64,000 nucleotides of DNA. It comes from Datnioides undecimradiatus. Taxonomy: Eukaryota > Chordata > Actinopteri > Lobotiformes > Datnioididae. The first letter of the stretch is position 1, and every line of letters starts with the position of its first letter. The DNA lies in NCBI GenBank assembly GCA_008933995.1, contig WARS01000013.1:8222329-8286328 (forward strand). The letters are read 5' to 3'. Under the pieces are notes generated by a model. The model was given only the letters and a program-made list of their open reading frames with translations, was not told where the DNA came from and ran no database searches. The translations under genes were made by a program, and so were the position numbers. Positions 14,201 through 25,219 of the stretch are shown one piece after another.

Positions 14201-17200
14201 TAATTTTCATTACCAAATAATAGGCTGGTTATTTTCTCAATATGTTTTTGTATTTTTCAGGTGTTTAAGTGTCGTGGGGTGTTTTATAAAAATTCAGAAA
14301 TCATGACACATGCCCATTATACTTTTTTTGGTGCCATTTGTCCAACTAATCATATATTATAGTATTACCAAAGTTTATGACACTGCTCAAAAAAATAAAG
14401 GGAACACTTAAACAACACAATGTAACTCCAAGTCAGTTTCACTTGCTGTTGTGCAAATGGAACAGACAACAGGTGGAAATGAGAGGCAATTAGCAAGACA
14501 ATCCCTATAAAGGAGTGGTTCTGCAGATGGTGACCACAGACCATTTCTCTGTTGTCATCCTTTCTGGCTGATGTTTTGGGTACTTTTGCATTTTGTCAGC
14601 GCTCTCATCCCTAAAGGTAGCATGAGGCGGTGTCTACAACCCACAGAAGTTGCTCAGGTAGTGCAGCTCATCCAGGATGGCACATCAATGCGAGCTGTGG
14701 CAAGAAGGTTTGCTGTGTCTGTCAGCACAGTGTCCAGAGCATAGAGGAGATACCAGGAGATGTGGAGGGGGCCATAGGAGGGCAACAACCCAGCAGCAGG
14801 ACCGCTACAGCAGCAGCAGGGCGATTGGCATTTGCCAGAGAACACCAAGACTGGCAGATTCGCCATTGGCGCCCTGTGCTCTTCACGGATGAGAGCAGGT
14901 TCACAGTGAGCACATGTGACAGACGTGACAGAGTCTGGAGACGCCATGGAGAACGTTCTGCTGCCTGCAACATCCTCCAGCATGACCAGTTTGGCGGTGG
15001 GTCAGTAATGGTGTGGGGAGGCATTTCTTTGGAGGGCCGCACAGCCCTCCATGTGCTAGCCAGAGGTACCCTGACTGCCATTAGGTACCGGAATGAGATC
15101 CTCAGACCCATTGTGAGACCATATGCTGGTGCAGTGGGTCCTGGGTTCCTTCTGATGCATGACAATGCTAGGCCTCATGTTGCTGAAATGTGTCAGCAGT
15201 TCCTGCATGATGAAGGCATTGATGCTATGGACTGGCCTGCCTGTTCCCGAGACCTGAATCCAATCGAGCACATCTGGGACATCATGTCTTGTTCCATCCA
15301 CCAACGCCACGTTGCACCACAGACTGTCCAGGAGTTGACTGATGCTTTAATCCAGGTCTGGGAGGAGATCCCTCAGGAGAACATCCGCCGCCTCATCAGG
15401 AGCATGCCCAGGCGTTGTAGGGAGGTCATACAGGCACGTGGAGGCCACACATACTACTGAGCCTCATTTTGACTTGTCTTGAGGAATTTCCACTCAAGTT
15501 GGATCAGCCTGTAATGTGATTTTCCACTTTTATTTTGAGTATGATTCCAAATCCAGACCTCCATGGGATAATATTTTTGATTTACATTGATCATTTTTGT
15601 GTTATTTTGTACTCAACGTATTCCACTATGTAATGAATGAAGATTTTCAACTGGAATATTTCATTCATTGAGATCTAGGATGTGTTATTTTAGTGTTCCC
15701 TTTATTTTTTTGAGCAGTGTATTATCTCTATGGCACTCTATTGTTTTCTTCTCATTGTGGTATTTTTACACTGTTTTAGTCATTTTATAACAGGAAGCAT
15801 AAGTCATTCATCTGCCATATGTGTTTCCTCAGGGACACATTTGTTTTGTGTTTGGTGAACGGCGGCTCAAGCTTTGTGGCAGGTTTTGCAATCTTTTCAG
15901 TTTTGGGTTTTATGTCGTACGAACAAGGACTGCCAATATCTGAAGTGGCTGCTTCTGGTATGACCAACACTAACTTCATTTATTTATATTCAGTTTATAT
16001 GGGGAATATATGTAAACTAATATACAAATGCCATGTTTGTTTCTTATTAATTCATCTTTAATGTAAAAATGTTTGGATAATACAATAGATTAACAGACAA
16101 TACTTTTTACTGGGCACAGGTTCAAATTTTATATTTTAGAGGCAAACCTCTTGGATTGTATTTTTTTTGGCTAAAACACTGCTGATATAGTAATTACCAA
16201 AAGCAGTTTTTTTTGGTAACCTTTGATCTTATCTAACAATTAAACTCCCTCTGTGGCACCAACTTCTTTTATAAACCCCTTGTGATTGGTATGCACCAAG
16301 TTTACAGTTTAGCTTATAATGATCCTCAGGAAGGAATTTATGCCAACCACAGTGTCTGTTGAATCTGTATTTCAAAGACCTAAAAGAGAATCTAACGGCA
16401 CATTATTTCTATTACTACTATGATTACAACACAGACTACTTTTAAAACGCAGGTCCTGGCTTGGCATTTATCGCCTATCCACGTGCAGTAGCCATGATGC
16501 CTTTACCGCAGTTATGGGCTATCTGTTTTTTCATCATGGTCATCTTGCTGGGTGCAGATACACAGGTGAGATAAAAAAAAAACGTAACTAATGTAATTGA
16601 GTTGTTATTAAACTTAAGCTTAGTTTTATTATTTCATTTTCCAACCATTTTTACCATTCATGAGGTTTTTCAGTTTACTCAGTGGTGTGTGTTTCTGGCA
16701 GTTTGTGAGCCTGGAGTGCCTGATGACCTCAGTGACAGACATGTTCCCCACCATGTTTCGAAGAGCTTATCGTCGAGAACTGCTGCTGCTTTGTCTCTGC
16801 TCTGTTTGCTTCTTTCTCGGCCTCCTTCTGGTCACAGAGGTAAAAACTCTCTTTGGTCTCTCTTGCGACTTTTCGTGTTTTTAACCTGTTTGCTGTTCAA
16901 GAGGCCAATACTGTCAATGCTTTTTTTTTTCATTTACAATCTTTCCCAGACCTGCAGCATGCTGAAAGCAGTGTGTGTTCTTGTTGCATTTGATGTGCAG
17001 TAACAATCGACCTTTTATCTTCCTGCAGGGAGGTCTATATTTCCTTCAACTTTTTGACCATTACGTTTGCAGCGGCAACAATCTTCTCCTTCTCTCAGTG
17101 TGTCAGTCAATAGCAATCGGATGGATATATGGTAAGTCGTTATAATTGCCCTGGATTAATCCACAATATCGTCAATACAGATTTTATATTAATGCCTGAT

Positions 17201-20200
17201 GAAATCCTCTTCATTCATTCAATTGAGGTAAAGTTTTAGGAGGCTTTAAGAAGCTTAGGATCAACCATCCAAAATCCTTTTAGTGTTACTCATGTCTTTA
17301 GACAAAAGTCAAGTCAAATGATTGACCTAAGCAGTGAGGGACAGCATGCTTTGCGAAGCACAGATCAAAGGCACTTGTTGCTTTCTGGGAGGACACAAGA
17401 TGAACCCCTGGTTCAGTTCAGGTCGGTGTCACTTTGTTCCAGAAAATCTGTCACATCTGAGTAAATACTCAACTCCTGGCTTACAGGGACTGTTTCTGAC
17501 ATGTTTCTGGCCCTTTAGAAGTTAAAACCAATATCTAGGTCATATTTTCTATTATATTGTGTTTCAAGTTAATCCATTAATGTCTTTGAAGAACTTTGAA
17601 AAGCACCGAAAGTGCTTTACATGGACAGGTATACAACATATGTATACACATACAAGCTCAGAGACATACATGTGCGTAACATACATTATTTTTCACAGAG
17701 GATTAAAATGAACAATAAGTTTAAACACCAATTAAAACTCAAAACAGAAGATCACTACTACTATTACTACTTTAATTTACTACATTTTGGTCCTTTGACC
17801 TCGATTCAGTTCTCATGTTCTCTTTTACACTCAGATTTGTTCCCCCAGTATCTTCTGTTTAAGCCTGTTTTTTAATCTTGATGGACATTTGAGCTTCTCT
17901 GAATGTGAATGAATACAAAAGATCTAAGAGAGCCCCATACACTCTACCTACACACAGCCCCCCTGTCAAGAGGGATTTAAATGCTGCCTGAGAGGATTTT
18001 GTGGCTGCAGTGAGAAAAATATTTGACATGGTGAAGTGATCATAACTGCAACAGCAGCACCCACAAGAGTTACAAAAGTGAAAGTGACCTGTATATTTAG
18101 TTTTTATATTGCTGTTTGAATATCATATATCATTTTTACACTACAAGTCGGTTTAAAAAATTTGATCGCCACTCTGGATGTGCTTTAAAAATATTGAAAC
18201 ATCTGAACTGATGATTGTTTTTTGTGTTTCTATTTGTGTGTGTGTGTGTGTGCATTTGAACTTATTAGTGTACTCATTAGTATTAGACAGTAGTCTCATA
18301 ATTTTACTGCAAATGTTTCACAATGAGCAGCAATAAGCACCAAAGCAATGTCAGATACACTCACAGCACACATAACTAGTGTGTGTCTATTGGTCCAACA
18401 GTTCAACAGCCTTAACAACAGCACAAAAACATCACTTCAACTCACTAATTCTAATGTTTCATGACATAGTTGATAGTTGAGTTATCTAGAGTAGCAAACA
18501 AAACCACTCTGCATATATACTGCAGATAAAATGACTGACTAATTGCTGACATTTTATTAACCTCTTTTTGACCATGATCCTTTTAATTTCTACAGATTTT
18601 AACTGAAAGCTGACTATTTTTCTTTTGATAACCAGGTGCAGATCGTCTCTATGACAACATTGAAGACATGATAGGTTACCGTCCATGGCCAATAATGAAG
18701 TTTTGCTGGCTTTACATTACCCCCATTGTTTGTCTGGTAAGTGACACAGTCCCTCGTTGCTTTATTCTTTCTTTTTTCTGGTGTTCTTACACCAAATTCA
18801 AAGAGCATTCAGTTTTCTTGTGTCTGCACATTTGATCACTGTCTCTTATTCACACTGAAACTGGTAGGAGGTGAGAAGTGAAGAAGAGATGTCACTGAAT
18901 GAAGTGTGTATTTTAAAAACTATGAATGGAAAAGAGAGAATCCTGAGAATTCCTGAGAATTTCATTTGGACAAACAGGCTGTATCTAAGAGGTGTCAGTT
19001 TAAAAGGATGGGGACACCCTTTTCTTTGTAACTAATGGTGAAAAAACAGGTGTATTTTACAGAAAAAATATTGCTTGCTGTGAGGTGATGCAGAGAGTAA
19101 GGAACATGGGGAATCATATAGCCCCTTGTGTTTTTATTGCATATAATTCAAGAAACATAAAACTCAGCACATGTTGACACTCAATAGAACAAATATTGTT
19201 TAACACCTTTTGCAATCACTGTCTCCCTGCCCATCACTTAGTGATATGAAGGGGAAATGGGAACAATGAAACAGAAAGCTTAACATGTCAAACCTGATCA
19301 ATGTTGTTTAAGGCTGAGGCAGCAACTGAAGCATAACATGCCAAAGATATTCTTGTCAACCAAGTCTGGTGGTCACAATTAATGTAGGTAACATAACCTG
19401 ACATACACTACATGGCTTCCAGTCTTCAGGGAAGGCTGACAGGGCTTGAGCAAGGTCAGGCACTGATGCTGAGCAATAAGACTTGGCTCATGTCCTGAGC
19501 CCCCAGCCTGAGGGCTCTGATCAGGTCAAGGTCAGGGGCCAGTTTCATACAGATGTTTTAGACTGGTCTGAAGTGTTACGCCTGTTTTAATCCAAGACTT
19601 GTTTAAGGAACGTTAAAAAGTTTTACAAAATAAATATTAACTGACATTAATTTACGAGTTAGCAGTACAGTAACAGACATCATAGCACTTCAGCTCTGCT
19701 TCAGTGCTGCACTACACATGTAATGTTTAAGCATCACAGCTGCAGCAAATTTCAACAACTTTATATACTGCTGGGTAGTGTAATCTGGAATATTACATTA
19801 TAATTTATAGGTGGATTGTATGTGATGACTTTAATTGGCAAAGTGACTTTAACTTAACCTGTTAGATAAATCCTGAACAAGACAACTTGATGCAACAGAT
19901 AACAGCCATCTGTTATCTGTCAGTTGAATCTAGGATGCAGTTTAAGTCTGTCTTTATAAAAACTGACTCCAGGGTGCTGTGGAGATCACACAAGATCTTT
20001 CATGCATAAATCAGAAAAAAAACTCTCTCTTGATCTCAGTTTTTTCGCCCAAAGTAATTGTCATGTTGATGCAAGACCAAGCTTTAGACAATAGAGCATT
20101 TTATTTAAAACACACAAATGTCTGAAATATTGTTGCTTGCTTATTGTAATTGATTAAACTAAACAGCTTAGACAAAAATTATGAAAAAGCATGTCCAATT

Positions 20201-22184
20201 AGTTTTGGTTTTACAGGGAAAATGACAAGACACTACAGCTGTTCAGTGAATGAATTATATGCATGTTACATGTATTGAGCAGGCTTTCATGTGTTAATAA
20301 CAAACCTAACATCCTTAAAAACAGGACCCCACTGACACATGTGTATTCACGGCAAAAGTCAGATGGAGGTTTTGGGGAAAGTGTTTTAACCACCTGATTT
20401 CATTGAGACTTTTTATCATTTTTCTCTGTCAGGGTACCTTCATCTTTTCAGTGGTGAAGTACAAGCCTCTCAAGTTCAACAAAACCTATGTGTACCCAAC
20501 CTGGGCTTATGCTTTGGGCTGGTTCCTTGGACTTTTTTGTGTCCTCCTGGTTCCTCTGTGGATCGTCTTTAAAGTGACTCAGATGAAAGGGACAGTGTGG
20601 CAGGTATGTGCTCAGTAAAGAAAACATTCTGACAACATCAATGAAAGTGCTGTGGATCTAGAGCTGAAACAATTACACAATTAGTTAAATGTCAGATAAT
20701 TGATCATCAACTATACTGACAGCTGAATTACCATTAATATATTTTTGAGCGGACATGCTAATCATAATAAACTTTGTATTCTGAGTCAGTCAAACAAACT
20801 ATTTATGTACTATTTTTGTCAGTTTTGTCAGTTTCAGTTCACAGACCAAATGATTAATCGGAACAATGCATCATTTGCTCTTTCAACTTTATGTGTCATG
20901 TAGACTAATTTAATTTCCTTATCATTTTGGTAATGATTCACAAGTGTACTTTGAAGGTTCAGATTTTTATGGCTTTAATTCTTGCATATCGTAATTACTC
21001 TTTAGACTTAAGACAGTGGTGGCCTGTGTATCCAAACAAATTTCTCAAACTATTTTTATTAAGTAGCCAGGTTAGGATTGACCTGTACTCTGCACGGTGC
21101 AGTCCATTCTTGTTGAATGCAGTCCATTCTTGTTGAATGCAGTCCATTCTTGAGAACCAGTGAAATATAAGCACTGTTACATGTAAGCATCCAACAAGTG
21201 TCAAGTAATGTTTTAAAAGCTTTCAAAACGAGCAGCAGTATATCAATGAGGCCCTCTAGAAAGACATGCTGGTCAAGGACATGCAGCTGCACATGCCACC
21301 ATGCTTGATAAAAATACTTAACTTGACAGTAATGATGCCTAAAAATGTGAGAAATTTGAGGTGAGAGGCCAGGCATCTTAATGTAGACTCTGTTTGTGAG
21401 CTTGTGCCTGTATGTGTCTGACTGCTACACACAGGCTCATATTTTCCCACCATTTCTGGGACAGTTGAGTCTGTTGTCCTAAATTTTGTCCAACCAACAG
21501 TCCAAAATCCCAAGATATGTACATTCGTACATTTATAAGATGTTCACACGTGGTATCAACAACGTCAGCCTCCTCTTTCATTTCACTAACAACGCATAGG
21601 GTCTGGCAAAAAAAAAAAAAAGTTAAACATGACTCAAAATTTGGCAAAAAGTCAATGAGATGTCATCCAGCAACACGCTACACTGTCTGCTCAAATACAT
21701 GTAGGTGAAAATTCCTATTCGATTACTCTAAGTCTCGATATTTGTGCCTGCCAAAATTATTTCATTTCAGCCTCAGGGGGGCATAAATTTGACTGCCAAA
21801 TTTTCATGATAATCTAATAGAAATTTTGCTAAAAACCACAACTAAGAACTTCATTTTGGCACTAGAAGAAAAGTAGGGGATTGTTATTGTAATATTCCTC
21901 TATCAGAGCTCATCTGTCTTTGTTATGTGACTGCTACAATTATAATGATTATTTTGTCATCTTTTATTAACCTTTGTACAGTGTGCTACAAAGTAATTGC
22001 AATATTAAGTGTTATTAACATCCTGTTTTCACAGAACCTCAGGGACCTTTGCCGCCCAGAAAACCAGATGCACAACACACCAAAGCAGCCTGAGCAATGC
22101 CCTTTAAACCCCAACAACACGCTCACCCCTGCTGCCAGCGAATACAAGGCAAGTGGAGGAGCTGAGATGGAGATGCAAGTGTGA
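7019..22184 (+). CDS. SLC6 Na+/Cl- coupled transporter, copy A (GAT2/BGT1-like), 14 exons, 609 aa
   Basis: Plasma-membrane symporter of the SLC6 GABA/betaine/taurine branch. Coding exons: 7019-7211, 7814-7948, 9974-10114, 11040-11127, 12391-12523, 13673-13807, 13975-14078, 15833-15957, 16453-16565, 16702-16839, 17029-17131, 18636-18736, 20433-20603, 22035-22184. All frames join and all introns are GT-AG. The product has the 12-helix LeuT-type fold signatures: the TM1 motif [18 protein letters not shown], an EL2 cysteine pair (C150, C159) with N-glycosylation sites at N166, N170 and N176, TM6 ending in GSYN, and FDHYVCSG in TM10. The substrate-site residues are unusual: T45 where GAT2, GAT3 and BGT1 have Glu, Q292 in TM6 as in BGT1, and T388 at the Na2 serine. 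The C-terminus ends EMQV, a possible class II PDZ ligand. The start at 7019 gives a normal-length cytosolic tail; an in-frame ATG at 6866 would add 51 residues. Fish slc6a13-like or slc6a22-type names are possible, and the substrate is unknown. Confidence 0.9.
8209..8288. repeat. CA/AT microsatellite with a perfect hairpin
   Basis: A (CA)15 run at 8209-8238 passes directly into an AT run. Bases 8237-8251 and 8274-8288 are perfect 15-base inverted copies, each containing AGTAACTTATAT or its complement, flanking an AT-rich loop. It lies in intron 2 of transporter A (7949-9973), where I see no coding content. Confidence 0.85.
11220..11400. repeat. Possible teleost interspersed repeat in intron 4 of transporter A
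   Basis: The sequence around ATTAATGGTTAGCAGAGATT and CATCCCCCGACTGTTCTGAC resembles a repeat seen in many fish introns. The boundaries cannot be set by eye. The rest of this 1.3 kb intron (11128-12390) shows no gene. Confidence 0.3.
12904..13130. repeat. Diverged 117-bp tandem duplication in intron 5 of transporter A
   Basis: Two copies with a 117-bp period, 12904-13020 and 13021 to about 13130, share TCCTGCTGTCA near their starts, AAACACATTT in the middle and AACACAGCTGCCCA near their ends. The period is a multiple of three, so an open frame at 12774-13103 repeats about 39 codons. It has no splice support and no family resemblance, and is taken as non-coding. Confidence 0.8.
14381..15719 (+). 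mobile_element. Tc1-like DNA transposon, internally deleted and inactive
   Basis: The ends are long inverted repeats: CACTGCTCAAAAAAATAAAG continues to GGAACACT on the left (14381-14408), with its exact complement at 15692-15719. A TA follows the right end; the left flank is GA, so the expected TA duplication has one change. The element sits in intron 7 of transporter A (14079-15832), in the same orientation as the gene, and is about 1.34 kb, shorter than usual intact relatives. It is a plain cut-and-paste element of the Tc1/mariner superfamily. Confidence 0.95.
14622..15460 (+). pseudogene. Tc1-like transposase remnant (DD34E)
   Basis: The reading frame starts at 14622 with an N-terminal helix-turn-helix region ([20 protein letters not shown]) that meets a TAG stop at about 14742. 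The catalytic half lies in another frame and runs to the stop at 15458-15460. It keeps the DDE triad: D in FTDES, D in MHDNARPH and E in [10 protein letters not shown], with 34 residues between the second and third, as in Tc1 transposases. Roughly 50 residues between the first DNA-binding motif and GRLAFAREH are missing compared with the family as I remember it, so a deletion removed the second DNA-binding part. The gene cannot make a working transposase. The well-kept catalytic half and matching end repeats suggest a fairly recent insertion. Confidence 0.9.
20646..20890. repeat. Teleost interspersed repeat in intron 13 of transporter A
   Basis: The text from CTAGAGCTGAAACAATTACA, through AATGTCAGATAATTGATCAT, to ATTAATCGGAACAATG resembles a very common fish repeat built from AATTAGTT/ATTAATCG words. 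A short piece of the same kind in reverse orientation is at about 36230-36310. The ends are uncertain. Intron 13 (20604-22034) otherwise shows no gene. Confidence 0.45.
21101..21152. repeat. Short tandem array, 20-bp unit, about 2.6 copies
   Basis: The unit AGTCCATTCTTGTTGAATGC occupies 21101-21120 and 21121-21140 without change, and a partial third copy follows to 21152. It lies in intron 13 of transporter A. No function is suggested. Confidence 0.9.
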
Positions 22185-25100
22185 GAAACTGCACATTTTT
22201 CGATACTGTTTTAAATATCATTTTTCAATTTTAAACTTTTAAACAGGTTTTTACAAACTAAGCATTTTTAAGAAATTGTGATAAGCAATCAGTTCTGAAG
22301 ACTTCCAGCTCTACTGGTTTTCCATATCAGGTCTGCAACCTACACAATAAGCCTCTCCTGTGGACCTACATAGTAAAGCCTAGAGTATTTTAAAGACAAA
22401 GATTATGACGTTTTAAAAGCTATAAGCAGTTAAAGCAAACCTTTACTGTTGTCACCTCCATAGTGGATTATAAGATGTAGGATTTAATTATCACCACTCA
22501 GTACGATGCACTGTCACAGAGTCTCAGACAATCTCATCCCTTGAAAAATGACAAAATAAAACAAATTTGTGGAAATGGTGTGCAGTTGCAGGGAAGATTT
22601 TCATTTGGGTATAAATATTATCTGCCATAGCTATATTTGTTATATATTTTATGGTGTTACATTTATTTTGCCTACATGTTATGAGGCAAAATAAATAAGC
22701 CTGAAGTTGCTTCCAACACGCACAATTTACATTTTGCTCAGTGTCAGCTGACTGCCAGTCCACCATGCTCATAGTTCATCATGTAGGACATCATTAATTG
22801 TGTAGATTTGGCTTAAAATAAAACAAGTTAATAACCAATTTACTGTGGTTATACTGTTTTTCACCACCTTATGTTGTGATTTGTAGTTAATACCTTTTGA
22901 TTATTGCTTGCTATCTGGTTACTGCCAAGTTCCATAGAGTAGCAAAGCAATATTCATTTCAAGCGTCGAAGGTTTTCAAAAGGTCTATTTATTCTGGGCC
23001 CAGAAAATGCTTTCTTCTCCCATAATGAGCATCAGCAGCTGCTGAGGCTCATGGGAACTGTATCACTGTACTGTAATAAATGCAAGAAGTGTATCATTTT
23101 ACAGATGGCTGAAAAACCTTTAGTTAATGCTGTACAAACAAAACATTCAGATATACTTCAGTGTCATACATGCACAATTACAGGCGGCTGATTCCGACTT
23201 TGCGTCCTTACTGCAGCTGTTTCATTAACGCTGTCTAGATTCATGACAGCTGATTGCTGGAAAATTTGGTTTTGAATTCTTGGCAACATCAAAGATGATC
23301 TGACAGAAGAGTGACAGTGATTCACTAAAGCTGCTGAGTAACAATGTTCTCAGGCAGAATATGCATTAGATCAGTAAGAAATGCAGTGTAAAATGTTGCA
23401 TGTGTTGTAACACATTGCACCTGAAGCACAAATCAGTGGAGTGACTGCTGGCTTCAGTGATGAGTTCGGCACACTTGTCTTCATATCCAGCCACTCATGT
23501 TCACATTTTGTGACTGAGTTGATGTTGGATCATTTCTAATGGTCCTTCTAGTCTTAATGTCTATCTTTGACAGCTGTAGGTACTCACTGATTTTCACATA
23601 TAACGTTAAACGCTGTTGCCACCACATAAATCACAACAGTACACGTTTTCAGGCTACTTAATGAGGACTTTGTACATGCAATGTTAAACTATTATGTTTG
23701 TCAAATTATACCCATGTTATGATAAATCAATAAATTTTGTTTTGTAATGTGTGGATTTTTGTTTTTATTGTGTTTTTGTCTTGAATTGAACATAACTTTA
23801 AAATGAGACAGCTAATAACAGTTTCCTATCAATTTTCCACCACACAGATCAGGGGGAGCATAAAAAATGGTCTCCCTGGTCTTGGTGGTGATCACACTCC
23901 TTTTCCAAATACAGGAACAAGAGCACATCTGTGCCATTTCTCTTTTAATAGGAATATTTTGAAATAAAATTACACGACTATGTAAAAATATTTCCATTTT
24001 ATGCCACTTTATACTTACTACGTATTTTCAGCAGTGTGGTATTGCTTCTTTTACTTAGGTAAATGATCCACATACTTCTTTTACCACTGGTGATCCTTTA
24101 GCTCCTTGGCTCCTTGGCTAGAAAGAGCAAATGCTCTTGTGTGGAGGCTGAAAAGCCCACATTAGCAACCAACAAGCTACAGTAAGCTGCTTGAAATATC
24201 ACTCAGCACTCAAAGGAAGGGCCAAAGATCCCAAAGAGCCCCCCTGCTGTGACCGTAAAATACTGAGCTGCACAGGAATAATCCCCTGTGAGCAGAAAAG
24301 GTGGACTGCCAGAACAGTGCTTTTGAATGATGGCAATGGCACTGAATAAAGAGCCAACAAACTATAAGAATGTATACTTGATATTTGGACTGGGACACAT
24401 ACAGAGATGATAAGAAAGCATAAACATGAAGGGTTCATTCACACAGAAAACAGCACGGTCATATCTGAAAAACAGCAACTCATCATAGATTTTCATGGTT
24501 GTCATTCAGTAATAAATCTCATACTATAATTACTGTAGATCCCAAGAATACCTGACTAAAGGCTCACATTTTTGACTGTGTTAAATGAGTTTTGCCACTG
24601 CCATTTACCCCGAAGTGCCCCTGCCATTGCTCTGATGGCTGTTACTTGGGTTGGAGTATTCTGGGAAACACTTCAATTACATACAAGATTTATCCTAAAT
24701 AGTTTACCTTGCATTACATACATACATACTGTACAACATATATACATATATAAATATGATTTCAGTGTAAAATACACTGTACTTTGAGGCAATTTGTTCT
24801 CTCTGAAGAAGTAATTATCCACATTAAAATACCTGACATGTTTATCTATATATACATTAAAGCTGACGGGCTAATATGTATTTGTGACTGTGTTAAAATG
24901 AGTTTTTGCCAACACATCTACTACTTGTCAGTCAATCGTACCTTGTGTGAGGCAGAGAGCCCCCACTTTCAAAGCTTTCAATACCATGTCCAAACACAAA
25001 TTAGTCACACAAAATCCCTCATTCTCCTCTCTGTCACTTATATGCTGGCTACAGCTTTTTTGGCATACAGCTAGAGGTCCCCCTTGTGGCTAAAATACCT

Positions 25101-25219
25101 TGCAGTCTGTCAATTAGGCAGTCTCTTCCAAAACTGCATCAGGCAGTCCCCAGCCAGTCAACCCAAAAACTCAAGGATCCATGCCAGTCTTCCCATTGCA
25201 GCATTTCTCCCTCAGCAGT
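22185..25219. other. 3' UTR of transporter A and gap to transporter B
   Basis: No coding exon is visible. AATAAA signals at 22817-22822 and 23729-23734 are candidate ends for transporter A; the second is followed by a GT-rich stretch, as expected of a cleavage region. The last part before 25220 has a splice-acceptor-like CTCCCTCAG ending at 25214, just before the ATG of transporter B, so B probably has an upstream non-coding exon. Confidence 0.45.

Noticed and set aside
21101-21152. Possible CRISPR-like array
   Set aside because: The units are directly adjacent without spacers, and this is a vertebrate genome; it is a simple tandem repeat.
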